From Sipunculus nudus (taxonomy: Eukaryota; Annelida; Sipuncula; Golfingiida; Sipunculidae): DNA of 64,000 bases. This document shows, piece by piece, positions 47,401 through 59,024 of this stretch. The number at the start of each line of letters is the position of its first letter. Position 1 is the stretch's first letter. Made by a program: the position numbers and the translations under genes. The stretch spans positions 37,154,019 through 37,218,018 of the forward strand of contig CM049306.1 of NCBI GenBank assembly GCA_026874595.1, written 5' to 3'. Below the pieces are notes generated by a model. It had not been told where the DNA came from, did not search any database, and saw only the letters and a program-made list of their open reading frames with translations.

Positions 47401-48442
47401 TATTAGAAAAAACTATAATCACTGAAGACAACTCCGACGTAGAGAGAATATTCATTTTCAGTCACATATCCGTTAACTTCTGACAGAACCATCTCACAAG
47501 TTGTATTTCCAACGACTTGAACGGCTCTGCACATACTTTCCTCGTTACATCTAAAGACACAGCGCTGATCAACCGGCAGGTGACCGTGAGGCTCCAGCTC
47601 AATATACGCTGTCTGATTTGCCAATGCATGGATCTGATCGTATTTCCTATAGAGCTTTCCTGTCGTATGTGTGGTCAGGCCCGTGGTTTCTAAAAAAATT
47701 ATTTAATGACGGAACAAAATTGTATGTGACCAAGTTTAAATGTACGCCATACAGAAAACAACTCGTTACGATGGAGAAGGCTTTTAAATATTGTTTGTGT
47801 GTATTCATTTGTGGCTAATTCGTCACACGTAATCAATTGTTAAGACTATCCGCTGTGTACCTATATTATATGCAATAGGATAGATGGTTTTGCAGTACGT
47901 TCCCCGTATGACTTCTTTCATGACTCAAGTTAGGCTTACCAGCCAAATTTGAATGCCAACTGGTCTTGTATCACGATTAACATATATACTCGTATATTCA
48001 ACCAAATATTTGAAAAACCCAGGAGAAAAAAGGATACTATGTAAATAAAAATAAAGAAACAACTATTTTCAGGAAGTATTCTGAAATGGTAAAAGGTAAT
48101 GTGAAATGGATTTCAAATCACTGGATTACCCGGGGATGCGCCCGCCTGTCTCTATTCCAATGACCTCTATCCAGCCCTGATAATATAAAGTCAGGAAAAG
48201 CGTAGGGAGAACAAAACAAGTCATGAAATAAAACAATGTATTCAGTACTGGCCCTAAAAATATGATTCAATCCGGGATAATTACTGCAGTGACGGATAAT
48301 TTCACTCGGATCTGTTTTACTCTCGGATCCATACAGCTTAAAACCCCAGCATTCAAAATTAAATACTTAGTCATATGAAACTAATTATTTTCTCACCTTT
48401 GAAGAAAGCAAATCCTATCCAAGTCAGATACATTAATTCCAT
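44489..48442 (-). CDS. Secreted C-type lectin with PAN-like region, copy 2
   Basis: Exons at 48397-48442, 47423-47689, 46738-46944 and 44489-44730. Exon lengths equal those of copy 1 and phases are identical, giving 253 aa with no stop. The signal peptide is MELMYLTWIGFAFF. The position of the upstream ATG of copy 1 is ACG here and the intermediate Met codon is AGG, so the conserved ATG with an AAAATGG context is the likely start of both genes. EPN and WIDD are kept, as are six canonical lectin Cys. The Cys before WIDD in copy 1 (MACR) is Tyr here (SAYA). The exon 2 donor is GTGATT, weaker than GTGAGT of copy 1. Both paralogs look functional; the ligand is unknown. Confidence 0.83.
44838..44935 (-). 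mobile_element. Partial LTR copy in intron 3 of lectin copy 2
   Basis: The complement of TTTGTTACGGAGATAAATAA through to GAATGAATAATGAAGTAAGT matches the end region of the LTRs at 45.6 and 56.3 kb. Only about 100 bp are present. Confidence 0.55.
45590..46260 (-). mobile_element. Solo LTR (B) in intron 3 of lectin copy 2
   Basis: Read on the minus strand it aligns through most of its length with the LTR at 55526-56442: TTATAAATA box, GAACTGTTCATCTGGATTATA, GGGTTGTTTTAAGAATAAA, CCACTGACTTCTTTATTC and a CA-3' end (GGTTCCGTAGCA). A poly(C) run at 46165-46183 (G on the minus strand) follows the TATA box. The upstream end is not certain. It lies in the same orientation as the host gene. No internal retrotransposon genes flank it. 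Confidence 0.65.
46435..46465. repeat. (AT)n(GT)n microsatellite in intron 3 of lectin copy 2
   Basis: Position-equivalent to the (TA)n tract of copy 1; both lie close to a GTGGTCGCTAAACC-GGTGGTCG block (35375 and 46505). Confidence 0.75.
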
Positions 48443-49915
48443 TTTCCTCACGTCTGGACACTTCGTTACTGACACAGGTGCATGTTCACCATCTTATTTG
48501 CAGCGCGAGTGCCTAATGTTCCTCTGCTGCCGAAGGTTTACTTGTGAGATTATCCTCACTTCCGCTGGCTTCCGGGCTTTCACGCGACAAAGTAAAGGAA
48601 CTTAATTGACACGATGCTCGTTTTATGTGAATCAATACTACTGCAAAATCTGGTCTGCAGTAAGCCCGTTGAATGTTCAGGCAGCTAGGTATTCCATGAA
48701 GCAGACTTTATAAAGTCAATTTTACTGCGTTCAACCAATCTATGTTCATCTGTTTTTGGAGATAATTTTCATAAAAGTTTATAGGTTTCAATAATTTCTT
48801 TAAATTTGCATATGAAAGCAACGGCCTTGTCTGGCAATTATCCAGTAATCACCAGTTAGTGTTTTCACAACATTTTGGACTTCTTACTTATGTCTCCCTT
48901 CAGGAGGAGCCATCTTTGCTTTAGTCGGTTATATTTTATAGTGTTTAAATGACATCATCCAATCAGCAGCTGGCAACTGAACCTGTTTTGCTTGTGACCA
49001 ATAAGATTGCCTGCCATAATCGGCTAAAATATTTTAAAATGTAGATTGATTTCTCATGTATTTAAACAATTCAGCTTCTCAAATAAGGTTGGATAATCAG
49101 GCCCTTTTATTTTCTCTGCAACATCAGTGAAAGATTCCCCCCCCCCCTTCACCTGAAATATAACTCCGTTTTTCTATTCGTAATTAATTTTCATTTTTTT
49201 TAGATATTTTTTTTTATTCGCCAACAAATAAGGTGATCTTCATTTTATAACTTCCTCGTTAAAAGTTGAGGATATTAATAAACAGGTCTGTGATAAGATA
49301 GCTAGCGTCGAAATGTTTCTATAATGAGGAAGGGAGTCTTTCCACTATTACACTCTGTTCGGTCATTTCACCAAGAATCCCCAGTCCCCCCCTCAAATAA
49401 AGCGCATTCGCTCGTGTAAGTATATTTTCTAAATATTTATCTTACCGCCCCCGCATCCCCTTCTAATGGTTTTTGCTCTGATGTTTCAGCCGTCTATGTT
49501 TCAGCCTGTTATCACGTTTGATATCGTTCTTCATTGAGGGAATAACGTTATTTCCAAAAAAAGTCAAACATTCTGATCAATAAAAAACACATCACCTTAC
49601 AATAAATTAAGCCTGCGATACCTTCATGTTATAATCGACATTAAACAACTCATCAGCACGCCGAGAACAATTTAAAAAGTACTGTCTTCAAACTAGACGA
49701 TCAATTCCGGCAGATCCAGATGTACACATACATGGCACTTAACCAAAAAATATTTTAGTGCGAAGCCCATTACACACATTAAGTATTGTAGGTAGTAAAG
49801 AGACCAAGTAATTGTCAATATTTGGAGATGTTACCACCAATGAATACCTTGATATGGCAGGCTCTTGTTCAAACAAATCGCAGATCGCCATGGTTTCCTG
49901 GAGGTACGGTCAATA

Positions 49916-52400
49916 TCCCCCTGCATTTAATATTTTAAACATCGAAGGTCCAATGTATACGATGTGATTTGCAAATGGTCTAACGGAAAGCTATAGTCTG
50001 AAATTCTGAAAATTATGTTCATAAATCCTGAACTTGAAATTGCGTCGAAAATGTCACGAAGCAGGTCATTTTATTCATGATTAATAAGCACATAAACATT
50101 TCACAGCAATCCATACTGCCCGTCTAATAAAATCTACCCTTTTGTATTGTGATTCTTTGTTAACAATTGTACTGAAGTCAGAATATACTGTGGTTGTCTT
50201 TCTGTTGGCGAGGGTTCCTAATTCACGATATTCGAAAAACGGATATTATAACGAAAATAACACCTTTGTGAAAAAGACGCCTCATCTTCAAAGTCACACA
50301 GTCATTTTTACTATTTACCATACCTTCATTTGCATCTTATGCAGTTATCCATGTAGGGTCAAAAGTCGACAGGAAAAAGCTTATATTATGACATATGACA
50401 TATATTTTATTACCGGTAAATTAAGCGCAAATATTATGAATAATACCAGATCGTTAATGATATTTGCAGGGAATGGAAAAATCCACTCTTTTGTTTGTGT
50501 TAGGGTGCTTGTCATTTTTTTTAGATTTTTCAAAACTGATCATGTAAAAATCGTGAAAACATTGACCCCGCGAACATGATGCCAACCACAGTTGGTCACT
50601 GTAAACGTTATGATTTGTGACTTGATAACGATCAAACTCAACATGACAAAACTAGGATGTAAAATATCATCGGACATTAAAAGTAACGTGACCAATTTGA
50701 ATGTCATAATTGTTTGTTTCATAGGAAATTTTACTAAAACAACCTGGCCACATTTCACGATTGAACTTGTTACTGACTTCTGTAATGTGACCGATCAGAT
50801 CGACGCATAATTGTTATATCTCTTATCCATATCACAACTAAAACACATAAAAGAGAAACAGGATACAGAGCCTTAAATTCGGGTTTCGACGATCAAGATG
50901 ACGTTTGTAACTCATGCCACATTATATATCGTTTAGGTCCAACCATTACGAAATGTGTCCTACCAAAGATCTCACCGATGATTGTAACATGTTTTTTAAA
51001 ATATAACAGCTAAAAAGTCAAACATTTAGATATTCTTAACACAGGCCTTCAGCAGTTAAAACGCTTTTACGATGTGGCCTTATAAAGAATGAAGCGACAC
51101 ATCCAGTCGGTCAGTCTCAGACCTACAATTATAATACGTTAATTACCAATCATGTAGGTGACGCTATACATTACTACACTTTGCTTAATATTTAAATTTG
51201 GAATCCCGTTCCAGGAAAACACAATTTTTGTTATCCCTTGTTTACTCTCTGATTTATTGTATTTTATTCCTCTTTAAATAGTTCACTAAGAATGTTAATC
51301 GAATCTGCATGATGCCTTTGGAGCAGTAACTCGCTCTGTAGTTTTTATTTTTGTTTTCAGACAAAAACACTGATGATTTCTGTTCTCTTGCGAGGTACAT
51401 TTGCAAACCATGCATGCATCAATTTATAAAACAAATTATGTATACTCAAAATATAAGATATTATACAATTGTAACATATTCAGTGGTAATGGGTATTGCC
51501 GCGTTCTGTTGGTTTATCGGTTAGTTTAGCGACTTAGCCAAAACATTGAGAGGACTTTATGGAGTATAATGAAATTTTGGAGATGATCTGAATCACCTTA
51601 ATATGCTTCTGTTTAAAAGGGCTTTACCATTGCGAGATAAGACTATTTGTTTGTCTCATGCAGCCAAAGGCGAAACCGTCGATATTTACGGAGAGACTGT
51701 TAGGAGAGACTCTAATTGAAAGGTCCCCGCTCCTGCATGCTTAGTTGTAAATATATCAACACCACTGAGAACCACAATCCTCAAGACCTGATAAGTTTCG
51801 ATAACATACAAAATTAACTATTTCAGGATTTAGATTTTTAAGTTTTAAACCTAATGCATAAAACAGATTTTTTAAAACAGTGTCCGTGACACTGATGAAA
51901 GGTTATCCCAATCGTTGTTATGTGCAAGCGTTTAAATATAATGCGGTCCCATATATATAGGGAGAATTTATATCAAGGCGGCTGGTGTACCGATTTTTCT
52001 GATTTACAATCTACCATTACTTTAGCAACATTTTATTAACTTACTGTATATCAAGGTTACTAGGTAACAATAAAACCAAGGCAAACGGATATATCATCAG
52101 AGATGCAGTGATAACTAGGTCAATAATTAAAAATAAATGGTAAAATTATTAAATTCTGTTTTAACTTCTGTTAATTCTGATTACAATTCAATAATATCCT
52201 ATGAACATTGGCTTAAGCAATCTCCATTTATGGTGGGGTTTTGTCCTTTTGTTAAATTCTTCTATTACCTTATATCTTATAATATTCCACTACAGTCGTA
52301 CTTTTACCCTATTATTTTCTTTTTATTTTATTTTTTTTATTTATCAGTGTTTTTTTAATTTAGTATTCATTCTTTATCCGTGATAAAGAAAAAATCTTTG
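49916..52400. other. Noncoding stretch upstream of lectin copy 2
   Basis: No gene or bounded element was recognised. A 145-codon frame at 50142-50579 has no domain, no signal and no splice context. Confidence 0.35.
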
Positions 52401-52406
52401 AGTAAA

Positions 52407-52604
52407 TCAATGATCCAATTGCGCCATATGGCTGCTGCCAAATATTGCCATTGCCATTGATGCAAACAGGTCTATCCTCGGTTGACCTGTGCATGAGAAG
52501 CTCCAATGTTTTAAATCGAGGCTTCTTCTCTTGTCGGTTGGTTTCCGGTCGAAATACAAAAGCTGGCGGAGACAACGGATCAGATAACCCGGCATGCCTT
52601 TCAA
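52407..52604 (-). pseudogene. Relic of a DIRS-like retrotransposon RNase H end
   Basis: A minus-strand open stretch contains TDKRRSLDLKHWSF and GQPRIDLFASMAMAIF, resembling the IDLFAS-x-x-N block that closes the RNase H domain of DIRS-type retrotransposons, preceded by the usual LD-aromatic segment. The family assignment is from memory of that motif. No tyrosine recombinase or other part is present. Confidence 0.35.
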
Positions 52605-52754
52605 CTATTTAACACATATTGACAAAACATAAAATGAAGTCCAAAATATGAGAGGATCGCGGGTATACAATCAATCCTCACTTTTTGGCAAGTTGAGTGT
52701 TGCGGTCAATACAGTTATCGTTCAGTCGCAGAACGTGAAGTGAAATACATTAGT

Positions 52755-52960
52755 CAGGGGCGGTACAGGATTAAGGAAAAGGGGGGGTCCAACCCAGGAG
52801 GACAAATGAAAACCCTAAAAAAAAGGTCCTCAGGTCTGAAAAAGGGGGGGTCCAGGCGGCAAAATTTTGTCTGAAGCCCTTAAAAAACGTTGTTTCTGAT
52901 GAAAAAGGGGGGGGGGGTCCGGACCCCCTGGACCCCCCCCCCCCCGGATCCGCTTCTGTT
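52755..52960. repeat. G-run dispersed repeat (GGGGGGTCC units)
   Basis: Four runs of 6-11 G, each followed by TCC, alternate with AAAA-rich spacers and end in a C run and CGGATCCGC. The last part forms an inverted repeat (GGGGGGTCCGGACCCCC). A TGGATCCGCCACTAC relative occurs at 40.63 kb. Confidence 0.65.
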
Positions 52961-53159
52961 AGGGGAGATAAAAGCTCTAAAGTACTTCCTGCGTTAATGG
53001 TTAGAACGTTGTTTAACACTTGTCATTTGCCTACTCTGAAAAAAACGAACAAATCCTATAGTTAAAAGAATCCGTGGTGACCTGAAGTGCTCTCTTCTTT
53101 TATCTCTAATATAAATTAAAATCGCAGGAAATTCCTCATCACAGGAGACCCGGGTTTTT

Positions 53160-54010
53160 AACAATTCTTTATTCCATTATATATACATCACAACAATAAC
53201 AACAATGTACATTGAACAATAGACAATATACACACATACATTGATAGACAAAATCAAACCCACTACAACATAAGGAACTACGTCCAGTTATTTCTATGTA
53301 CACATTCTCTCTATTATTGAATTTTGAATACACTTATGAAACGTTTTCCAATATTAAACAATGATAAGACATACTTATCAATCACAATAAGGGAAAATTT
53401 CTGTAATTTACTTCTAGAATATGTTTCTTCACCAGTTCCAACAATACATAGTACATGACATTTACTTGCATACTTATTCACCTGATATTTATAGAAATCG
53501 GAGATTATTTAAAATAAGAAAAAAAATAATTTAGATTAAGTTATATGAGGCAATAATTGACTCCACTTTTTCAAATTGATAGCAATTTTACCCTTCCTTT
53601 CAGCTATATTATATTCTTCTTTCTGAAGAGATACTACTAAAGATTTAAGCTTGCAGAACAGATGTGTTTCACTTTTACATTCCTTTCCTTCATATATTGT
53701 GAGTTTATACAACATAATAATGGTGTTTACCATAATATTACTATCAGTAACAGGTAATACTCCAAAAATGATGGCAGTTGATGTAATTTCTGGCATATTT
53801 ATTCCAACTTGTTCCAACCATTCACATATTTTATATATATAGATTTTTTGTGACAATGCATTGACAAAATAAGTGAAATAATGATTCTTTATACAAGAAA
53901 CAATAATTACATCTATCACTACCTATTAATTTCCATTTATATAGCTGAGCATTTACAGGTAAATAATTATTTAAAATTTTATACTGGGTTTCTTAATACG
54001 CGCTGATTGT
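53160..54010 (-). mobile_element. 5'-truncated L1-like LINE relic
   Basis: Minus strand: residues readable from 54010 match the C-terminal part of L1-like ORF2, including the knuckle CNYC-x8-H-x3-C (CNYCFLYKESLFHLFCQC, compare CSFCEEGRESLTHLFWEC in the intact element). A frame shift in a TATATATA run near 53.83 kb is followed by the open frame ending at 53536. The 3' UTR ends at AATAAAG then AAAAA near 53160. Confidence 0.6.
53536..53919 (-). pseudogene. C-terminal fragment of L1-like ORF2
   Basis: The open stretch of 127 codons starts out of the original frame, then reads KICEWLEQVGINMPE, AIIFGVLP, MLYKLTIYEGK and KKWSQLL. Spacing to the knuckle upstream and the closing KW-containing segment agree with the L1-like ORF2 at 17.6-21.3 kb (ILGVKEYD, LIFKKYLY, NEKWGIF). 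Confidence 0.55.
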
Positions 54011-54737
54011 TATGTCCTAAAAGATCTTAACGTTACATGATGGATTGCTATAATACTCTCTGCTCTAGGTTCATTTCCGGTCCAGTCCGCTTTCCAAACA
54101 CGAATATCAATATATGTCAGTCAATACCATTATACCCTATTGAGCCATTAGTTGGTCAATATTTGAGCGGGATTATATGCCACTGATGTCTTTATTCTAT
54201 CGAAAGCAAATTTCATCATTTGTTTATGAGGGAAATTAAAGGTATTGTGAACACATTTCGGAAAATAGAGTTAAACCCTTTTTAACACGTTTGATACTTT
54301 AAATTATAAATGTTGTTCATCTATTATACGCTCCGGGTGAGTCATTTATTATCATGCCCACTGATGCTTAATTTCTGTCTCAAATGACCTCACTTCCGTC
54401 TAATTAGGCCTGACCACGGTGTTCATCTTTGATTTGGCGTTCTGAACACCGGTTACATAGATAGGTTTTAACATCATTAATTCTCATGTTACTGACGTAG
54501 CTTATACAAATGCAATTCCTTACGCTCAATGCCTTTTCATAACAGTGTTTCACCTGACAAATCAATTATACCTTAGTTGAGCTTATGTTTTCATTACATA
54601 CTATTTTTAAATTTTATGCAATTTAAACATGAAATGTACTACTCTCAGTGATGCAGTCCTACATGATATCATGTCACAATTGTATTTACAATAATGATAT
54701 GAAGTATAAATAAGCATTCATTAACATGTTAAAGTCA

Positions 54738-54925
54738 GACTGGGGGGGGGAGTATAAACGGGGTTATTGTCTATAGATGAAAATGACCTTAAGTTAGTTG
54801 CCTAAGGGATAATTGTCTTAAGACTGAATGTCACGGTTGGGGTAGGGGTAATTTTCCGAGGGGTAGTTGTCTTGGGGAATTTGTCGGGGGGGGGGAATTG
54901 TCCGGGGGTAGTTGTCCGCCATGTA
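54738..54925. repeat. G-rich minisatellite
   Basis: Units of the form GGGGTAGTTGTC and GGGGGAATTGTCC recur about seven times with long G runs near 54743 and 54886. It is likely to form G-quadruplexes. Confidence 0.6.
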
Positions 54926-55525
54926 GTCAGTAGAAAAGTATTTGCCACCTATTTGCCACCTGTTTGGCTCAATATCAAACTGCTCACTTTACACGTGACT
55001 TAAGATGTCATGTGTGTAATGGACGCTTCTTGTGCGAAACATGCTGATACAAACCCATTAGAAAAAGTATTTGTTGGATCATCAACTGTTTTATGATTTT
55101 CAGCTAGCCTATCGTGACAGGTCTTCAAGTTTTCAGTCAACATTTTCCTTCTGTTTCGTATTTAGCCATGTAACGTGTCTGTTCCGAGTGCGTTCAAGCA
55201 CATTTATAGTTTCTGGCTACTGATCAAATTATCTTAAAGATTTTCGTAGCAATATTAATGCAAATCACAAGAGTAAAACCTACTAATTTATGGAAAAATG
55301 ATACCAAAGGTTCAACTTTTTTAAATTGGCTTTTAATAGTTTACTCCTACCATCACTATATCTTATGTTTACTATAATGTTATTCTTTTTAATTATGTTA
55401 ATATTTTGTTACAGATGTCTCTTTTATTGTATGCAGCAGTCTTACATGTGTATGTGCAGCGCTAGCATTGTCCGTTGCTATGGCGGCGTAGCCTGGCCGA
55501 GCCGGCCCACGTGTGAACCCTGACA

Positions 55526-56442
55526 TGTAGAAACACAGCGTTCTTTGTTCTAGATGTTTCCTGTAACGTGTGAATTGTTGGGTTCTTTGGATTGTTCGGG
55601 AAATGGAAAGTTCTCGACTTGAGGTGAAAAGTTATAAATAAGGGGCTGTGTTTTAGAGAAGAGAGGGGAGGAGAGATATATTCCAGTAGACACAGAAGAG
55701 TGTAAGTCAGTTGTGGACCTTTTCCAATAAGTGCAGCAGTTATAGATCTTCTTGAAATTTGAAACGGATTTTAATTAGTCTTCAGTTTGCCTTTGGGATC
55801 ACTGTCAGAACTTCCCTTTTGGATTACAACAAATTGATTTTGTGATTGAACTGGACTTTTATTCTCTGAGAAGATTTATGTGAACTGTTCATCTGGATTA
55901 TATACTTAAAGGACTTTTTGTCACTGTGACAGTGGTGATATCCAGGTACTGTACACTTTATTTATATAATCAGAGCTTCACCATCTTAAGCTTCTTTTAC
56001 AAGAAATCTGGAAACTTACCTTTTTATATTAGTTTTTGCATGGTAGTTCTTAGAAATTAGGGTTTTCCTTTAGGAATCTTAGCTTTAGTAGGAGTCTACA
56101 TTTTAAGTTTTAGTAAAACTGTGCTTTTTGACTTGTAAAGCGCTTTTGATAACTATTTTGTTGAATTAGCGCTATATAAATTAAATATATTATTATTATT
56201 ATTGTATTGATTTACTGTTGTACTGTTGTTATACTGTGAAATTGTATTGATTTAGTGTATTGTAATGTTAGGGTTGTTTTAAGAATAAAAAATAATTATT
56301 TGTAAACAAAAAACCACTGACTTCTTTATTCATTCCCCTAGACATTTCACGCTGCCTGGTGTTACTGAATCTGATTTTTTTTAACCTCCATTACAAAATT
56401 TATGTTCGTCAACGTGATCTGTTGATATAAGGTTCCGTTACA
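55526..56442 (+). mobile_element. Solo LTR (A) with a nested SINE-like insertion
   Basis: Starts TGTAGAAACACAGCG, ends GGTTCCGTTACA, with a TTATAAATA box near 55633 followed by an AGAGAGGGGAGGAGAGA tract expected at the R region. Without the nested insertion its length (about 680 bp) agrees with LTR B. No target-site duplication is obvious, and no gag-pol remains nearby, so it is probably a solo LTR. Confidence 0.6.
55966..56205 (+). mobile_element. SINE-like insertion with (ATT)n tail
   Basis: About 240 bp absent from LTR B interrupts LTR A between ACTTTATTTATA and GTATTGATTTACTG. Its 3' end reads TTGTAAAGCGCTTTTG, then AGCGCTATATAAATTAAATA and TATTATTATTATT, a tail style seen in many invertebrate short retroposons. 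No tRNA-like head was recognised. Confidence 0.55.
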
Positions 56443-56689
56443 ATGTTCACCTTCGTTAACTCTAAAGAATCACTATTTGTGCCCCGCTTTTATTTAACAG
56501 ATATCGGTTGCAATCAAATGTAATTATTTTCAAAATATATGAATAAATTTTATCGTTAAATAGAGCACATGTCATATTTTTCATTTTGTCTCCACCCTCA
56601 TGTTGTGTTAAGTCGATTATTTAGCCGGATTATTCATTACAAGAACATGTCGCGGTAGAATGCGGTAGGATGAAGTCCAGTGGGTAAAG

Positions 56690-58960
56690 CTAACTATTCA
56701 CTAACCTCTTCTGTAGATTTATGTGATTTCTGGCTTCCTTTGTTTACATAATCATGAAGTGAAGGTAATTCCTGTTAAAGGGGCCTAATCAAATCTCTGA
56801 CCTTTATAAACTAAAGGTTATCCTTTAGAGCTTTCATAAAAATAGGCCAGAAAACGTGGATATCATCCCACCCAGGCTGCTTGTTTTGTTTATATCGTGT
56901 TTATAATATGTTGGGGCCCGCCGAAATACGAAGCGCTTAAGGATCTTTCACAACCAAAATGTCCATTGGGTAATTAATATATAACACAGAGGAAGCCATA
57001 AATCACATAAATTCTTTGTCAAAAGGCAGGTGAATGGGCAATTTAAAGAAATGTTCTTATAACGACTTCGTGATTTATGTGTAAGCTTGTTTATTTACAA
57101 GGTGTAAGATAATACTAAACATGCCCAAGAGTTGGCATACAGAAAAATTAACGTTAGGTGACTGGTTGTATATACGTGGAAGTTGAAAGGTCACTAGCTG
57201 CGAGATGCCCTTTGCAAAACTTCCTTTCTTTGTGCCAGATGTCCTTGTTGATTCTGTTTGCATTATTTCGACACCAACACCACATTAACACGTACTAACA
57301 CGTCGATATTAACAAAACGAAAAGCCTGACTATGGCCGAATCGGCGTTTACTGGTGCTATATTTATTAAACGTTCAATGGATTATCTTAATTAAGAGACG
57401 TCAGATATCGGGAAGGGCTCTTTTAAGATATTGGACTTCGGAGCGAATATCTCCATTACGAACCCCATTGGTGCCCCAGATGCTTGGAGATGAGATCTCG
57501 GTAGAACCTCTGGATTATTCCTGTAACCGTGTATTTAAAACTGGAAATCCATAAGTTTTCTCAACATTCATTTTCATGACCTCTAAAGCTCGAGTAATTG
57601 TTCTTATAACGTTCTAAGAACGTTTCTGTGACGGATGTATGAGAGTGTTTACCTATAAACTGTTAGTAAACAAGGTACATGCGCTAGTGTTGCAAACGGG
57701 AAACCATGCAACCTAAGGTCGTAGAGGGCATTTGTGCGGAAGTTGAAAGATAACTTTCTACGAAACACCTTTTTCGAAACTCGGGTTCGTCATACATACA
57801 TTTGTTTGTTGGGCCACCACTTGTAAAAAACACGTGTATATTAACAAAAGAACAGCCTATGTGCGGCCAAATCGGCTTTTCTGGCCTATTGTCACAAAAG
57901 GTTCTGGATTAGTAGTCTTAACATGCCCTCTTAAAAAATTCCGAAACAAATATTTTGATGTCAGGCAAATATCAGGTTCCGCGACACTGAGATCAAATCA
58001 ATCCTTACTTTGTCCTTGTCGACAGATCACTAACGGAGGAATACATGCTGACAACCTATCGTTAATAACGAGGAAAAACAATGATTCAGCAAAGACTTTC
58101 TGAGCTTTTTATATGTGATAAACGGGGAGCAAGTGTGTTGCTGGTGCGTTAATCAATAATTGTCTGACACCTTAACGACTGGGCAAGATTTGTCAACACT
58201 CGTGAGGAAAATATCACTGATTTTATAGGCATTTGCGTCACTCTAATTTTTTTATGGTTTAAATTTGTAGGAAGATTCAATGAAACATGTGGCATCTTTT
58301 CCAAGCAAAAGCAAGATTATCAATGAGCCGGTAAATTTTTTTTTTCAATATTTTTTTACAGAATTTTTCATGGTATCAAGATATTCAAAAATGATGGTTA
58401 TACCTTTTTATTTGTTATCCTTACAATGTATATATGTATATATGTATATATGTATATATATATATATATATATAAAGTCAGACAGGTTAAACAAATATAC
58501 TCAACAGCTTCTGAACCTTATAAACAAAGCGATATGAAAACGACTATATGAAAACGATTATCATACTAAATAGCTGATATACCCGGTATACCGGGCTTTT
58601 TACCGGGGTTGGGGATTTGCATTAAATAAGATTAGGAATTATGGCTCGCTTATTTTATTCTAAACGTTAGAAGAAACGATTGATATTCAGTGGGACAATA
58701 TCTCAATAAGACATGTACAAATATGTGAACATTAATTCTGTGGCGCTGTGCTCGTGGCAAGAAATGCATAATCGGTATGTTAACCTTGAAGACCTGGTCA
58801 GTGATCGATGTATACATATGCCAAGCAGAATAGGACGCGAAGGCATCTGAATTTTAAAGATCGTTGCATAGTTATTTATTATATTATTTTATTACATATA
58901 TTATTTTTGTTAGATATTTTAGGATAGATTTATGGAAGGAAGATGTGAAAGGTGAATTTA

Positions 58961-59024
<64 letters not shown>

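Larger units (their letters stand above)
44200..49915. repeat. Segmental duplication unit 2 (lectin copy 2 and flanks)
   Basis: Counterpart of 34130-41395. Intron lengths are 707, 478 and 2007 bp against 892, 1782 and 1299 bp in unit 1. The excess in intron 3 is explained largely by LTR sequence. Confidence 0.85.

Noticed and set aside
50142-50579. 145-codon plus-strand frame
   Set aside because: No domain, signal or splice context; composition fits random AT-rich sequence.
53160-56442. One LTR retrotransposon bounded by the 45.6 and 55.5 kb LTRs
   Set aside because: The two LTRs are in opposite orientation and the DNA between them is host or unrelated elements.
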